DNA of 64,000 nucleotides from Isoetes taiwanensis (lineage: Eukaryota > Streptophyta > Lycopodiopsida > Isoetales > Isoetaceae), in the NCBI GenBank assembly GCA_021234155.1, contig JAJEKV010000024.1, positions 13,054,913-13,118,912 of the forward strand. The letters are read 5' to 3'. Below, in pieces: positions 24,225 through 34,507 of this stretch. The notes under the pieces were generated by a model. That model saw only the letters and a list, made by a program, of their open reading frames with translations, had not been told where the DNA came from and made no database searches. Both the position numbers and the translations under genes were made by a program. How positions within the stretch are numbered: position 1 is the stretch's first letter; each line of letters opens with the position of its first letter.

Positions 24225-24350
24225 TCTTCTGGAATACATGTTTGATTTCTTAGAAAGCAAAGTTGTATTCCAGAATACATATTTGCTTTCTTAGAAAATC
24301 AAAAGTGTATTCCGGAATACACTTTACCAAAAGTGTATTCCAGAATATAG
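24225..24350. repeat. Cluster of GTATTCNNGAATAC palindromes, right side of TTAA element
   Basis: Four copies (about 24231 partial, 24268, 24308 and 24338) of the same palindrome found near the left end, so the motif is subterminal on both sides of the element. Confidence 0.85.
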
Positions 24351-24834
24351 TTTCTTTTTACAACTTTTTGTTTTATGTGTCCTAGTGTTCATTTGTTTAC
24401 TTGATTATTTTCTTGTTTTTTATTCAGCCGATAGAACGTCATAACATGTCAAAAATGTTTGATGGAACAACTAAACGTAAGGACTTGGGACAAATACCCA
24501 GTTGCAACATTTGACAAGCGTATTGTTCAATATGCACCAAATTTTGAGGGTGCCAAATTAATGCAATGAAAATTTTTAAAGAAATAATTATTATTTTTTC
24601 TTCTCTATTTTGATGTTTTTGATATCTCATTTTCAGAAATTATGATATTTTGCCATTTTCAAGAGTGTTTCTTTGAAAAAATAAACTTGTCACTTAACGA
24701 GGGGCCAAAATGAGGGGAAAAAAAATTGAACCTTTTGAAATTCTCAAGTTTATCCAAAAAAGGCCAATTTTAAGAGCATGGTGTTTTTTCAAAGGGAATC
24801 TTTGAAACGGGAGTACTGCAACACTCCCGTTTAA

Positions 24835-25620
24835 TTTGCAATCTTGTTATTCACCAACACCTGAATACCCAAGAAATACTTCAAGGGCCCCAAATCAGTC
24901 ATGTGAAAACGGTCAGTCAAGGCACCCTTGGTTTGCTGCATAAGCATTGGAGAATTGGACGCCAAAATGAGATCGTCCACATACAACACGACAATAATAA
25001 GCTCAGTACCCAATTGCTTCACATACACATTCCAGTCTGCACTACTCCTTTGGAATGCAATATGAGAGAAAAAACCGTGAATGGTTTTATACCATAAACG
25101 GGGAGACTGCTTGAGGCCATATATGGCCTTTTTTAACTTGCAAACCAAATGTTCAGACCCTGATTGTTCATATCCCGGAGGTTGTTTAAGATAAACTTCC
25201 TCATCAAGTCAGCCATGAAGAAAAGCAGACTTGACGTCCATCTGTTGCAAATCCAGCCCCAATTGAGCTGCCATAGCTATGACCACACGAACAGATGTTA
25301 ACCGAGCAACTGGAGCAAACGTTTCGTGATAATCAACACCGGCCTTTTGGGAGCAGCCACGGGCAACAAGTCTAGCTTTGTATCTGGAGACAACATTTTG
25401 TTCATCATATTTAACCTTATAAAGAGCCTTTCTGCCCTGATGCAGTTCACATAATTGCCAAGTATCGAGTATTCTTCGTCCATAGCTTTAGCCCATAACT
25501 GCTGATCTGCACTTCGAATAGCTTCATAATATGAGGATGGTTCATCTGCAGTGGCACTGTTATGAAGAGCAATGTAGGCTGAACCTCTAGGCTTTCGACT
25601 ATGAAGATATTCTTGCATCT
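24835..25620 (-). pseudogene. RT: Copia reverse transcriptase, N-terminal and catalytic part
   Basis: Contains the linker to RT, the block ending DVKSAFLHG (followed by an in-frame TGA near 25210 where relatives have Asp), then LVCKLKKAIYGLKQSPRLWY and the catalytic box VVLYVDDLILAS. The reading frame stops at the TTAA-element insertion at 24830. Confidence 0.9.
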
Positions 25621-26549
25621 TTTCAGTGTAGTGTGCTGGTCTAGAAGACCGTCTTGGCTGACAGGTTTTGGGATTGCCACCTCCATTTCATCAACATCCT
25701 CTCCAGACTCAGGTTCAGAAGGAATCTCCTGCTCATCTACGAGTACTTTTTGCACATTCTCTTCAATATCTGCATCAGAATCACTGTTTTCAGACTTGTG
25801 CCCATCCTCAACCAGCCCAAGGGGTTCATACCGAGGTGGATTCTTGCATTGTCCTATGCTGAAATCCACTTCATTAAACGCTACGCTTCTCCGTATTATC
25901 ATCTTCCTAGTTGAAGGAACAAACAATTTATAAGCTTTTACTGTGTCTCCATATCCTACCATCATGCAGGGGATTGCTCTACGTGAAAGCTTACCAGCCG
26001 TTCTTTCTGCTTTTGAGAGGTGAGCGTAGGTAGTGCACCCAAAGATTTTCAAATGATCTACAGAGGGCTTCACTCCTGTCCAAGCCTCCTCTGGTACACA
26101 TGAATTTAACGCCTTAGTGGGGCTCCTATTAATGATGTACACCGCGGTATGAACTGCTTCTGCCCAAAATCTATACTCAATCCCTTTTGAAAGGATCATG
26201 GCCCTGGCACATTCCAACACAGTTCGATTTTTCCTCTCCACTACACCGTTTTGCTGATGCTCATGGGCTACAGACATCTCATGTTTAATGCCTAAGGATT
26301 GAAGATACTCTTCAAATTCGTCGCTACAGAATTCACCACCTTGATCTGTTCTAATGGCTTTAATTTTCTGTTCTTTATAAGTTTCAACCATTACCTTCCA
26401 GACCTTAAAGACATCAAAGTCTTTGGACTTATACTCCATAAAATAGACCCAATTCTTCCGCGTATAATCATCTATGATTAGAAGGAAGTACCGAGATCCT
26501 CCTATTGATGGCACTCGAGCTGGCCCCCAAACATCCATATGCACAAGCT
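25447..26549 (-). pseudogene. int: Copia integrase core
   Basis: Resumes after the CACTA insertion with LVHMDVWGPARVPSIGGSRY. The D-D-E catalytic residues are visible: MDVWGP (Asp), RTDQGGEF (Asp) and NGVVERKNRT (Glu). The chromodomain-like C-terminal region and a Ser/Glu/Asp-rich linker to RT follow. In an intact element it inserts the cDNA. The catalytic core has no stop, but the CACTA separates it from gag-protease. Confidence 0.92.
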
Positions 26550-26552
26550 CTA
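26550..26552. repeat. CACTA target-site duplication (CTA), left copy
   Basis: CTA directly precedes CACTACAA and recurs at 49157-49159 directly after TTGTAGTG; 3 bp is the normal CACTA duplication. Confidence 0.85.
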
Positions 26553-26574
26553 CACTACAAAACCAAAGCCCTGT

Positions 26575-27090
26575 TACGACGTCTATTACGACGTCCAGAC
26601 GTCGTTTGCACGTCGATGATCGACGTCAAAACGTCGATAAACGACGTCTATTTCGGCGTCGGGCGTCGATAAGCGGCGTTTATCGTCCGCTATACGGCGT
26701 CGCAACGCGGGGCGTATTTAAGCGGCGACATGGCGTCGTTCAACGTCGTTAGCATTACCGCGTGGGTCACCACGCGGCTTCTTTGCCAGAGTGGCCGCGC
26801 GCCCGGTTGACGGCCGGCTGGCGTGGCAGATGACCTGGCAACGTCGTTCAACGACGAAAAGTACACGTCATCATGTCCGTCCAGTGTGGCGTTGCCCGGT
26901 AGCGTAGCGGCGTAAGCTGCCGGCGTGTGAAACGTCGTTCAACGGCGTTCTTTGGCGTGGCCATCATTGCACCGTCTGGTGGCGTGCGTGGCTTCGGCCG
27001 CTGGCGGCGGCGCGCCTAGATAACGCGTCGTTCAACGGCGCCCCGACGTGGCGGCCGCCTTGAACAACGTCGTTCAACGACGATTAAGGA
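26575..27090. repeat. CACTA left subterminal repeat array
   Basis: More than twenty copies of CGTCG(T/A)-type half motifs and full palindromes such as AACGTCGTTCAACGACG fill about 500 bp. The region is much richer in GC than the AT-rich stretch next to it. Confidence 0.9.
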
Positions 27091-27540
27091 ATTTTGATAA
27101 AAAAAAATATTTATTTAATATTATTCAATATGATTTAACGGACAGTTAATATTCATATGCAAAATTAACAAATATTTAATATAAATAAATATTTAGTAAT
27201 ATTTATTAATATTAATATTATCAATAATATTAATAGTATTAATAAATATTAAATATGAACAAAATAAATCGAGAATAAATATTTAAAAATTTAAAAATTC
27301 GAAAAATAGAAACAAATATTGATTAAATTATATTAATGGTAGATAAGCATTATTGTTTAATATGTAATTAAATGTTTAATAAATCTAAGAATAAAAAAAT
27401 AGAATCGAGCATAAAATTAACATAACAAAAAAATCACAAATAATAAGAACAAAGCATAAAAAATTTAAATTGAATTCAATTAATATATTTCACAATGTAA
27501 TTTGCACATTACAAAATATATTAAGTCTTTAGTTGTTGCT
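27091..27540. other. Very AT-rich stretch next to the CACTA left end
   Basis: About 450 bp consisting almost only of A and T (TATTAATATTAAT-type runs). No gene. It forms a sharp base-composition border with the GC-rich subterminal array. Confidence 0.8.
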
Positions 27541-29542
27541 CTCTTCTTCTTCTTCTTCATTGGCTTTGTCTTCATTTACCTGCATTATATTGTATCGCAA
27601 CAATTAGTTCATTGTAGTCACAAATAATTATCTAATGAATGATACACACTTCATCCCCCCTTTCACGCTTGCTAGATGGCGTGACGCGATGGCCGCATGA
27701 TCCGCCTTGTTTGAAGGCCCTTTCGCGTTCATCTTTAGCGGTAGGGCGACGACAAATGCGCCTAGTGAGAATGAGCACCAAAACTAATGTTAGTGTTCAA
27801 CTCGAGAACCTACATTATAAACCAAATTTATACTTACAAATAGCTTATCCGAAAGCCATAACCGCCGGACCGGTCTTATTGGCACTATGGGCGCCACTTG
27901 CTTCGTCGTACCTCGCGTCCGGTATTTTGCCTTTGTTCTAGCTTCCCCTTTCTTTGATAATATGTTGGCCTTCAAACACTACAATGCAATACAAGGACTT
28001 AGTCCACATGGCATCATCTAATTATACGACTTCGTGGGAGAGATGATGTACTTGAAATGCCTCATTAGTCAACGGATAGGTCGCGTGCCACTTCCTCTAT
28101 CGGGACTCCACAGTAGCTTTGGCAAGAGCTTTTGGTTGCTTCTTCGATTACCTCTGCAAAATATAAATAAAATATGAGTACAATGAGGTTATAATGAAGA
28201 ACGAAAAGAGCCTAATACGGTGGATTTAACATGTTTACCCCGCTTTGAACAAAGCTCCCTCCATGAGATCTCTCGACTTGAGCTCGGGATATTACGCTTC
28301 TAAAATCTCCTTGATCCTCTCTTTTCCTCATCATAGGCTCCCCGAGTTCCATTCACCCTTGTGGGACGTTATGGCAAACGCTATTTGTGACATTATTAGC
28401 CATCTTCCAAAAATTGTCGCCATCTGCGGTCTTTGTGGCGCGGCAACTTCTTGCTACTACACTCAACATACGACTAACATATGAATATGTGTTAGTGACA
28501 AAAAAGGGCATAATTCAGGATGAACTCACTCATATTGAAAGAGATGCCTTCGTGGAGGTGGTGGGTGGTGCACGATCTTTATGAGCTTGAAGAGGAATTG
28601 CGTCCACTCCGGCGTGGGCGGCGGTCGGCGGCTCCTTCGTGGGGGTTCATTCTCCTCGTGCTGGGGAGCGGGCCCAAGATTGAATTCTCGAAGGAGTGTA
28701 TGAGCTATGACGTGGAGGGTCATGGGCGCCCGGACCTCCGCCTACTTTGTTCAACGACTGGCGCCGCAATCTCCATTTGCGGGCGACATCCCAATTGCAA
28801 GGCATTCCACCTATCTTGTGGTTATCGCCTCGTTGATATCTCGGAGTTCCCCGCTCTTCGTCTTCTGGCGGATGCGAGGTCCTTTTCCGATCTCTTCGGC
28901 GGTGGTCTTTGAGAAGAAGATCCGCCCATAACCACGACGGCGAACATTATGCATAGGAAAAGAAGGGCCCAACCGCATTTACACGCTACATTTAAAAACA
29001 TTAGAGCGTTAAAAATAAATGGTTAACTTACATTTTATCCTAGAAAAAATCCATACCAAATCCACACAATGGTGGAGGTGGCGGTGGTGGCGAAGCTAAA
29101 CCCGAAGCGACCAACCGCCTCTTAAAGGCCTTTGCGAGGTTTAGGGGTTTGTCATTAAGGCTACCAAGCCACGCGAGAAGTAAAGTTGTGAACAATAGAT
29201 ATGCCATCGTCGCATCCCATGGTTCTTTGGACATGTGCAAAAACTTGCAAGTTATTTATATGGAGTGCGATGAATAACATAGTAGGAAAGCAACAAATGT
29301 TAGCAACATGGGAAGTTCATTACAAAACATTGGGATTTGAATAATTAAAAGTGTCTTTATATATTTGGTTATTAGACAATTAAAAAATTTAATACTCTTA
29401 AACATGGCAAGATATACAATATTGTATTCATTATTTGAGTTGTGACAACAACAATTTTGACATCTCCAAGGCATCCATGCACTTCATGTGTCGTCTTTGT
29501 CTCACAACCATGGTAGAAGATATTCCAACACTTTGTAAGGCT
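27541..29542. other. CACTA interior, open frames not recognised
   Basis: Short frames on both strands (for example 28520-28912 plus, 130 residues, and 28526-28723 minus, 65 residues). None shows a domain I know. Because the element's other genes run on the minus strand, an eroded minus-strand gene is plausible here. Confidence 0.4.
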
Positions 29543-30928
29543 TCAACAACTTCGAAGCTTTGGGTCATGATGAGAATACGTCTTCCGTAGGCACATCATT
29601 CTTTTTTGCTCCTCCAACTTGTCAAGGCGTCGTTGGTACATATGGGTTGGATTAATCCATTGGGCATTGTTGTTATTATTAAACCACTCCATTCGTCGCA
29701 TAGCTTGCACGAAATCGAAGCATCTCATAAATATATCCCAATGCATAGACATCATGAATTTCGTGTCCCCATACACGATCATCATCCTTTGATTTCTCAA
29801 ACACGGTTTCCTCTAACCATGGATATTTTGCTTGTCCATCCAAAAGTAAAACCGACACTTCAACAAGGGACGACTCTCTTTGGCGTAAAATGAATTGCAT
29901 TGTCCCAATCACCAATAGCCACCCACACATTTTGGTACTCATCATCAAAATGTAATTTGACTCTCTTGCAATTAAGCTTTGTGTGAGTGAAGTGGCCTTT
30001 GTGGATCTCAACGACACCTTACGCTGGGGCAAGAGCTATCTCCGGAACATCTTGATATACAACTCGCATTTTGCTCCTAAGTTCGGTAGCCTATGTGTTT
30101 GTCAGTTCTTCTTGGCGCTCTAGCAATTGCATTTGACCATCTTCTAAAACGTGACAAGTTATTAGGTAAATAGTCAAACAAGTGTGCAAGTGTCTCTCCA
30201 TTCATGAAAGGTAGAATCACCATTGGCCCTATGGTATCCCCACTAGAGCTAGCAACTTCATATGCAAGTCCAATGGATGTAGCCAAAGCAGGATGCGGGC
30301 TCTTGAAGCGTATGTATCTTTGAGCCATCTCATACGTCTCTGCCCTATCTTTGCCCTTGAAAACCCATCCACTGTATAGCTCATCATCTTGGAAGTGTTG
30401 TGTTCCGTTGATTTTGATTTGATACGTGCGATGTGTTGGTTTCTCCTCAATAAGGCGTATCACATCCACGGCCTCTACGGGCATGGGATCAACAAAGATT
30501 GATGTGTTCATGTGATTCTCCAAAGAAAAGTGGGGCTTGCTAGGCCCTGCTCCACTAGAGCTTCCCCCCTGATGCAAAGCATTTTTAATTACCTCCAACT
30601 GACGTGCATTGAGATCCGCAATGATGTTCTTGTGATCCAAACGTCGCTTCTTTGAGGAATTCCATGAAGCTACCCATTCCTTGACACGAGCCTCGGCATT
30701 GGGACTTTTAAGCTGCACTGAATGCTTCAAACATGTCTTCAGTTCATCCATGGGGTTTCCAATCATTGGCTTTACATGTGTGTCAAGGAGAGAAGTCAAC
30801 ATTTCTTCTTGACCTGGCCATTTTTGTGCTAACTCAAATTGGCACTTCCTTTTCACATGTCGACAAAATGGTCGACCGTTGACCGCTTTGCATCTCCCGG
30901 TCGGGACTTTCGTTAGCACATATCTCAT
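29543..30928 (-). CDS. Unrecognised CACTA-encoded protein(s): 283-residue frame and a following frame
   Basis: A long minus-strand frame at 30077-30928 (283 residues, from MRYVLTKVPTGRCKAVNGRP) is followed by frames at 29679-30032 and 29543-29800 in the same direction, one containing KYPWLEETVFEKSKDDDRVW and another MYQRRLDKLEEQKRMM. The first has a basic N-terminus with two Cys-containing stretches, a Ser/Gly-rich hinge and no membrane segment. In size and place it could be the second (TNPA-like) DNA-binding protein that CACTA elements carry, but I see no diagnostic motif. The frames may be exons of one gene. Confidence 0.45.
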
Positions 30929-31300
30929 TTATGACCATGCGTCTAATCTCACTAATCATTAGTGTCTTCACAGTCGGGGCCATACCTACAAACCAATTTA
31001 GATTCATTAATCTTGCTTTGTGACTTTTTTCAAACCTTCATTATGAATCTTTACCTACTTTCTTAAGAGTTAGTTTCCCTTTAATTTTTTTTTTTAAAAC
31101 CAACTATTTAAATTTTTTCTTGCTCTTAACCACTCCACATCAGTGTTTCTTTGACATCCCTAACATCTTTAAAAAACAACATTCTTAACTAGAAACCCGA
31201 AAATCAATAATGCAATTTTTTTCAAAAACCCTGCCCTTGTCCAATCCCGTAAAGATTTCTATTTATTGATATATTAATAAAAAAATAAACAAGAGTAGGC
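30929..31300. other. CACTA interior, no gene recognised
   Basis: AT-rich sequence before the 124-bp tandem repeat. Nothing recognisable. Confidence 0.5.
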
Positions 31301-31635
31301 GGTGAGCTTGGACCCGGAACACCTAGTCTTCTCCACTCAAGGCGGAGCCGACCATGCCCTTGTCCAAGTCTCCCCAAATTTTTCTAAACTAAATACATTA
31401 ATCAATAAAATTACAAGAGTAAACGGTGAGCTTGGACCGGAACACCTAGTCTTCTCCACTCAAGGCGGAGCCGACCATGCCCTTGTCCAAGTCTCCCCAA
31501 TTTTTTTCTAAACTAAATACATTAATCAATAAAATTACAAGAGTAAACGGTGAGCTTGGACCCGGAACACCTAGTCTTCTCCACTCAAGGCGGAGCCGAC
31601 CATGCCCTTGTCCAAGTCTCCCCAAGTTTTTTTTA
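31301..31635. repeat. 124-bp tandem repeat, 3 copies
   Basis: GGTGAGCTTGGACC starts copies at 31301, 31425 and 31549. Each holds a GC-rich half (CCACTCAAGGCGGAGCCGACC) and an AT-rich half. A related, diverged pair lies at about 47580-47760 near the other end of the element. Confidence 0.95.
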
Positions 31636-32047
31636 ACCTAAATAAAACATTAAAATTTTATTCTCCTACTCAAACTCAAATTCTTACCTAGAATGTCTTC
31701 GAATTCATAAAAATCGATTTCCAAGAGCGACGCATTTTGTTATTAGTGTACATGCAAAAAATAAAGGCATTCAATAATTAGAAAACTTACATAAATAAAG
31801 AAAAAAAAAAAAAAAAAAAAAAAGACGATTCACGTTGAAAAGATCATTGACATTAAAACTATTTACATTGTTAATTAAAAAGAACTATATATTGACATGT
31901 AAAAAATGAAAAAAAAAAAAAAAAAAAGAACATAAAAAGAAGGGGCCTCGTCTTTCAACGACGTCCCCTTCTTGTAATAAAAAATAGAGGAAGAATGGGC
32001 CTCGTCTTTCCAACCACGTCCTTCTTCCATGGAAAAAAAAAAAAAAT

Positions 32048-32230
32048 AGAAGAAGAAGAAGAAGAAGAAGAAGAAGAAGAAGAAGAAGAAGAAGAAGAAG
32101 AAGAAGAAGAAGAAGAAGAAGAAGAAGAAGAAGAAGAAGAAGAAGAAGAAGAAGAAGAAGAAGAAGAAGAAGAAGAAGAAGAAGAAGAAGAAGAAGAAGA
32201 AGAAGAAGAAGAAGAAGAAGAAGAAGAAGA
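32048..32230. repeat. GAA microsatellite, about 60 repeats
   Basis: An uninterrupted (GAA)n run of about 183 bp. The glutamate-only open frame across it is an artefact. It follows poly-A runs at 31799-31823 and 31908-31927. Confidence 0.97.
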
Positions 32231-32689
32231 TTGAATAGATAGGAAAGAAAGATTGAATAGAATGAGAAAGTGGTGAAGAAGAAGAAGAAGAAAATGAATA
32301 GAAGATTGGAAGAACGGAAGATTAGAAGGAAGAAACCAATGATTGGAAGATCATTGGAAGAAGAAGGAGGAGGATTCGATTCATACTAATAAGAGGCGAA
32401 ATGGATTGAAGAAAAACAAGGATGGAAAGAAGAGGAGGATAGAAATGGGATGGATTGAAAACAAACAAGAAAAACAAGAAGCCCTAAATCTATCAAACAA
32501 CAAGCCTAATTCAAAAATAGAGTTGATTGATCCATTGAAATACCTTTGGATGCTTGCTTGAAGCTTGGAAAGGACCGCAAAAGGATGATCCGCCCAAAAA
32601 TCGCATACGAAAAAACGCTCCTCCAGCCACTTAGAACCAAAAAACTAGGGCGCGGAAAAGCCGCTCTGCTTTTCGATAAAAAAGTTACA

Positions 32690-32785
32690 GGGCGTCGTTG
32701 AGCGGCGTCGTGAGGTCGTTAACGACGTCGTCATAGTCGTTAAACGACGTCTATAACGACGTCTTTGTGTTAAACGCCGTGCCCT
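32690..32785. repeat. Internal cluster of CACTA subterminal-type motifs
   Basis: GGTCGTTAACGACGTCGTC, GTCGTTAAACGACG and related motifs, as found at both ends of the element but here 6 kb inside. Confidence 0.8.
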
Positions 32786-33019
32786 TTAAACATCTCTTGC
32801 AAAAAATCAATTTATTAAACATTTCAAAATCGATTTCTTAAACCAACATCTGCACACCTTTCGTATTTTACGCCAACCCTACATTAAGAACACTTGCAAA
32901 ACCGGGATTCACGACACCATCCACAAGTCCACAATACAATAAAATTTATTAAAATTGAACACGAAAGTTGGAAGAGAACTATACATAGCCATAAGGGGTA
33001 GGAACACGAATACAACAAG

Positions 33020-33707
33020 CCGTGGAGGCAACTGTTTTGTTCCGATACTTACTGAGCCTGCAAACCCTTTCAACAATTCCCTGCCACAAGCAAAAAGTTA
33101 ATTATCCTTTCAATATCAGATTGAAAAAGTTATTTATATTACTTACGCAATCATGCCCCCAGAAGGTTCTTCGCACAACGCATTCATAGTTTCACATTTT
33201 TGATTGTGTTTTGACCCGCGACAAACAAACTGGGATATCGTTGGCCAATCTGTAGAGCCCCTTGCACGCAAGTTAAAATAGGAATGTAATGAATTGAAAT
33301 TTGAAATGTCAAGTGCACACGCAGTTCAATCCTTACAATTGCAATTGATGGTGAATTTGGCGAGAATGGGGCTCCATGTGACACATCCATTCCAAAGATT
33401 ATAGTTGGCTCCACGGAGACCTTTGGAAGACCCGCGGCGAAATTCCATCGATAACATCGTATTATATCCTCCACACTACGGTTTGAAAGTAAGTCTTGAG
33501 TTCAATGAGCGGGGGAGCCATTATGGGGTACCAAGTGAGTTACCTTGGCATTAATTTTCAAAGCCACATTCGTCAAGTCTTGATCATTTATATTACGGGG
33601 AGGAACTATACAGCGATTAACAACTCCAACGTCGGCGAAGCTTGAGTTTGTTAAGCGGCCACCGCAAAACATCTCGCATAAGTATGCATTGCATCTTCCT
33701 TCGTAAA
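33020..33707 (-). pseudogene. Captured AGO4-clade Argonaute fragment (first part of PIWI domain)
   Basis: Four exon-like blocks on the minus strand. 33707-33544 includes VGVVNRCIVPP and NDQDLTNVALKINAK. About 33510-33337 includes EPTIIFGMDVSHGAPFSP and NSPSIAI. 33260-33147 includes DWPTISQFVCR, MNALCEEPSGGMIA. 33080 to about 33020 includes ELLKGFAGS and LPPRLVVF. This is the order of the Argonaute PIWI domain, and GMDVSHG (not GADVTHP) points to the AGO4/6/9 group, the effectors of RNA-directed DNA methylation. Introns are retained, with GTAAGG and GTAAGT donors, so the capture was from genomic DNA. The first catalytic Asp (GMDVSH) is kept, but homology stops before the second Asp and the His, and the junction near 33500 has a stop. 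It cannot encode a working slicer. Confidence 0.85.
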
Positions 33708-33841
33708 CTACATATAAAAGGAATCAAACCATTACCAAGATAGAGATCGGTCTTTCCGAGGTAGAATGCATAGAATAAACTCGGTGGCCCTTTTTTGAGA
33801 TTTTAAAGCATTGAACATCATTGAAGCTCTGTGAATATCGA

Positions 33842-34040
33842 TGGGGAGGAAATCAACATGATGCTATTGGTAACAATGATCTGAGATAACAAGGAATCGG
33901 TGAGAATGATAGTTGGGGAATTGCATCAAATGGAAATGACAGATGGGGAGGAGGCAACTCGGATGCCAATGATTCTTGGGGTATTGCTTCCAATGAAACT
34001 AACACATCCGGGAGCGGATAATAATGGAGCACTAGTTGGC
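33842..34040 (+). other. WG-rich frame resembling an AGO hook
   Basis: On the plus strand the frame starting at 33842 reads WGGN, a stop at 33887-33889, then a 43-codon open stretch with DSWGIASNGNDRWGGG and NDSWGIASNETNTSGSG, then stops. Three WG pairs within about 25 residues in an Asn/Ser/Asp/Gly-rich context match the composition of AGO-hook regions, such as those of NRPE1 and SPT5-like proteins. It is too short and too broken to be a gene, and low-complexity sequence can imitate such motifs. Its place 130 bp from the Argonaute fragment is notable. Confidence 0.45.
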
Positions 34041-34241
34041 AATGATTACTTATGTATTTTATCTATCCTTCTTTATCTATCCACTTAGATTTCTCTCCAT
34101 CCTTGTTTATCTATCCACTTTAATAAACCGGACTTGTGCACCATTGAGCTTCACTTGCATACTTTCATACTAAATCAAGCTTGCCAATCACTTGATCCTT
34201 ACCATGAGCGAAGTGCAAACATATGGCTCACCGGGTTGCTC

Positions 34242-34505
34242 TTACGCATACAATCTACACAAGGCATGCCCGACTCTGATCCATGCAAAGGCTGCAAGAA
34301 GAGCTTCTTTGATTTGCCATATTCTCTCGTGCATGATCACATACAACTTCATATATGGTTTGCTGACCTCTTCATAGATTCTTGCTAAGGGTTTTGGACC
34401 ACGGCTTGAGGGGTTCAACGGCGTCTCACCTTGAATTTCGAGTTCGAGATATTCAATTTTCGTACACTCCATAATGAGTCCATATGAATGTGACCGCCAC
34501 GGCAA
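34242..34505 (-). other. Unrecognised 87-residue open frame
   Basis: Minus-strand frame just before the macrosatellite (MPWRSHSYGLIMECTKIEYL at the start). No domain recognised. Could be an eroded exon of the element or chance. Confidence 0.25.
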
Positions 34506-34507
34506 TT

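Larger units (their letters stand above)
20728..24830. mobile_element. TTAA-flanked 4.1-kb insertion in Copia RT, no recognised transposase
   Basis: The Copia RT frame is broken exactly between 20723 and 24835. The inserted DNA begins ACGGGAG and ends CTCCCGT (7-bp perfect inverted ends) with TTAA on both sides (20724-20727 and 24831-24834). The right end also contains an internal hairpin ACGGGAGT...ACTCCCGT. No transposase or other domain is visible; small frames such as 22663-22917 are unconvincing. It is therefore a non-autonomous DNA element. A TTAA duplication fits piggyBac-type transposition, but a PIF-like TTA/TAA duplication with slightly longer ends is also possible. Confidence 0.75.

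Noticed and set aside
20728-24830. piggyBac element
   Set aside because: TTAA flanks alone suggest it, but no transposase is present and a 3-bp duplication with longer ends is also possible.
31995-32234. Poly-glutamate open frame
   Set aside because: It is only the translation of a GAA microsatellite.
33020-33707. Functional Argonaute gene
   Set aside because: No N, PAZ or complete MID region; the second half of PIWI with the other catalytic residues is missing and frames are broken.
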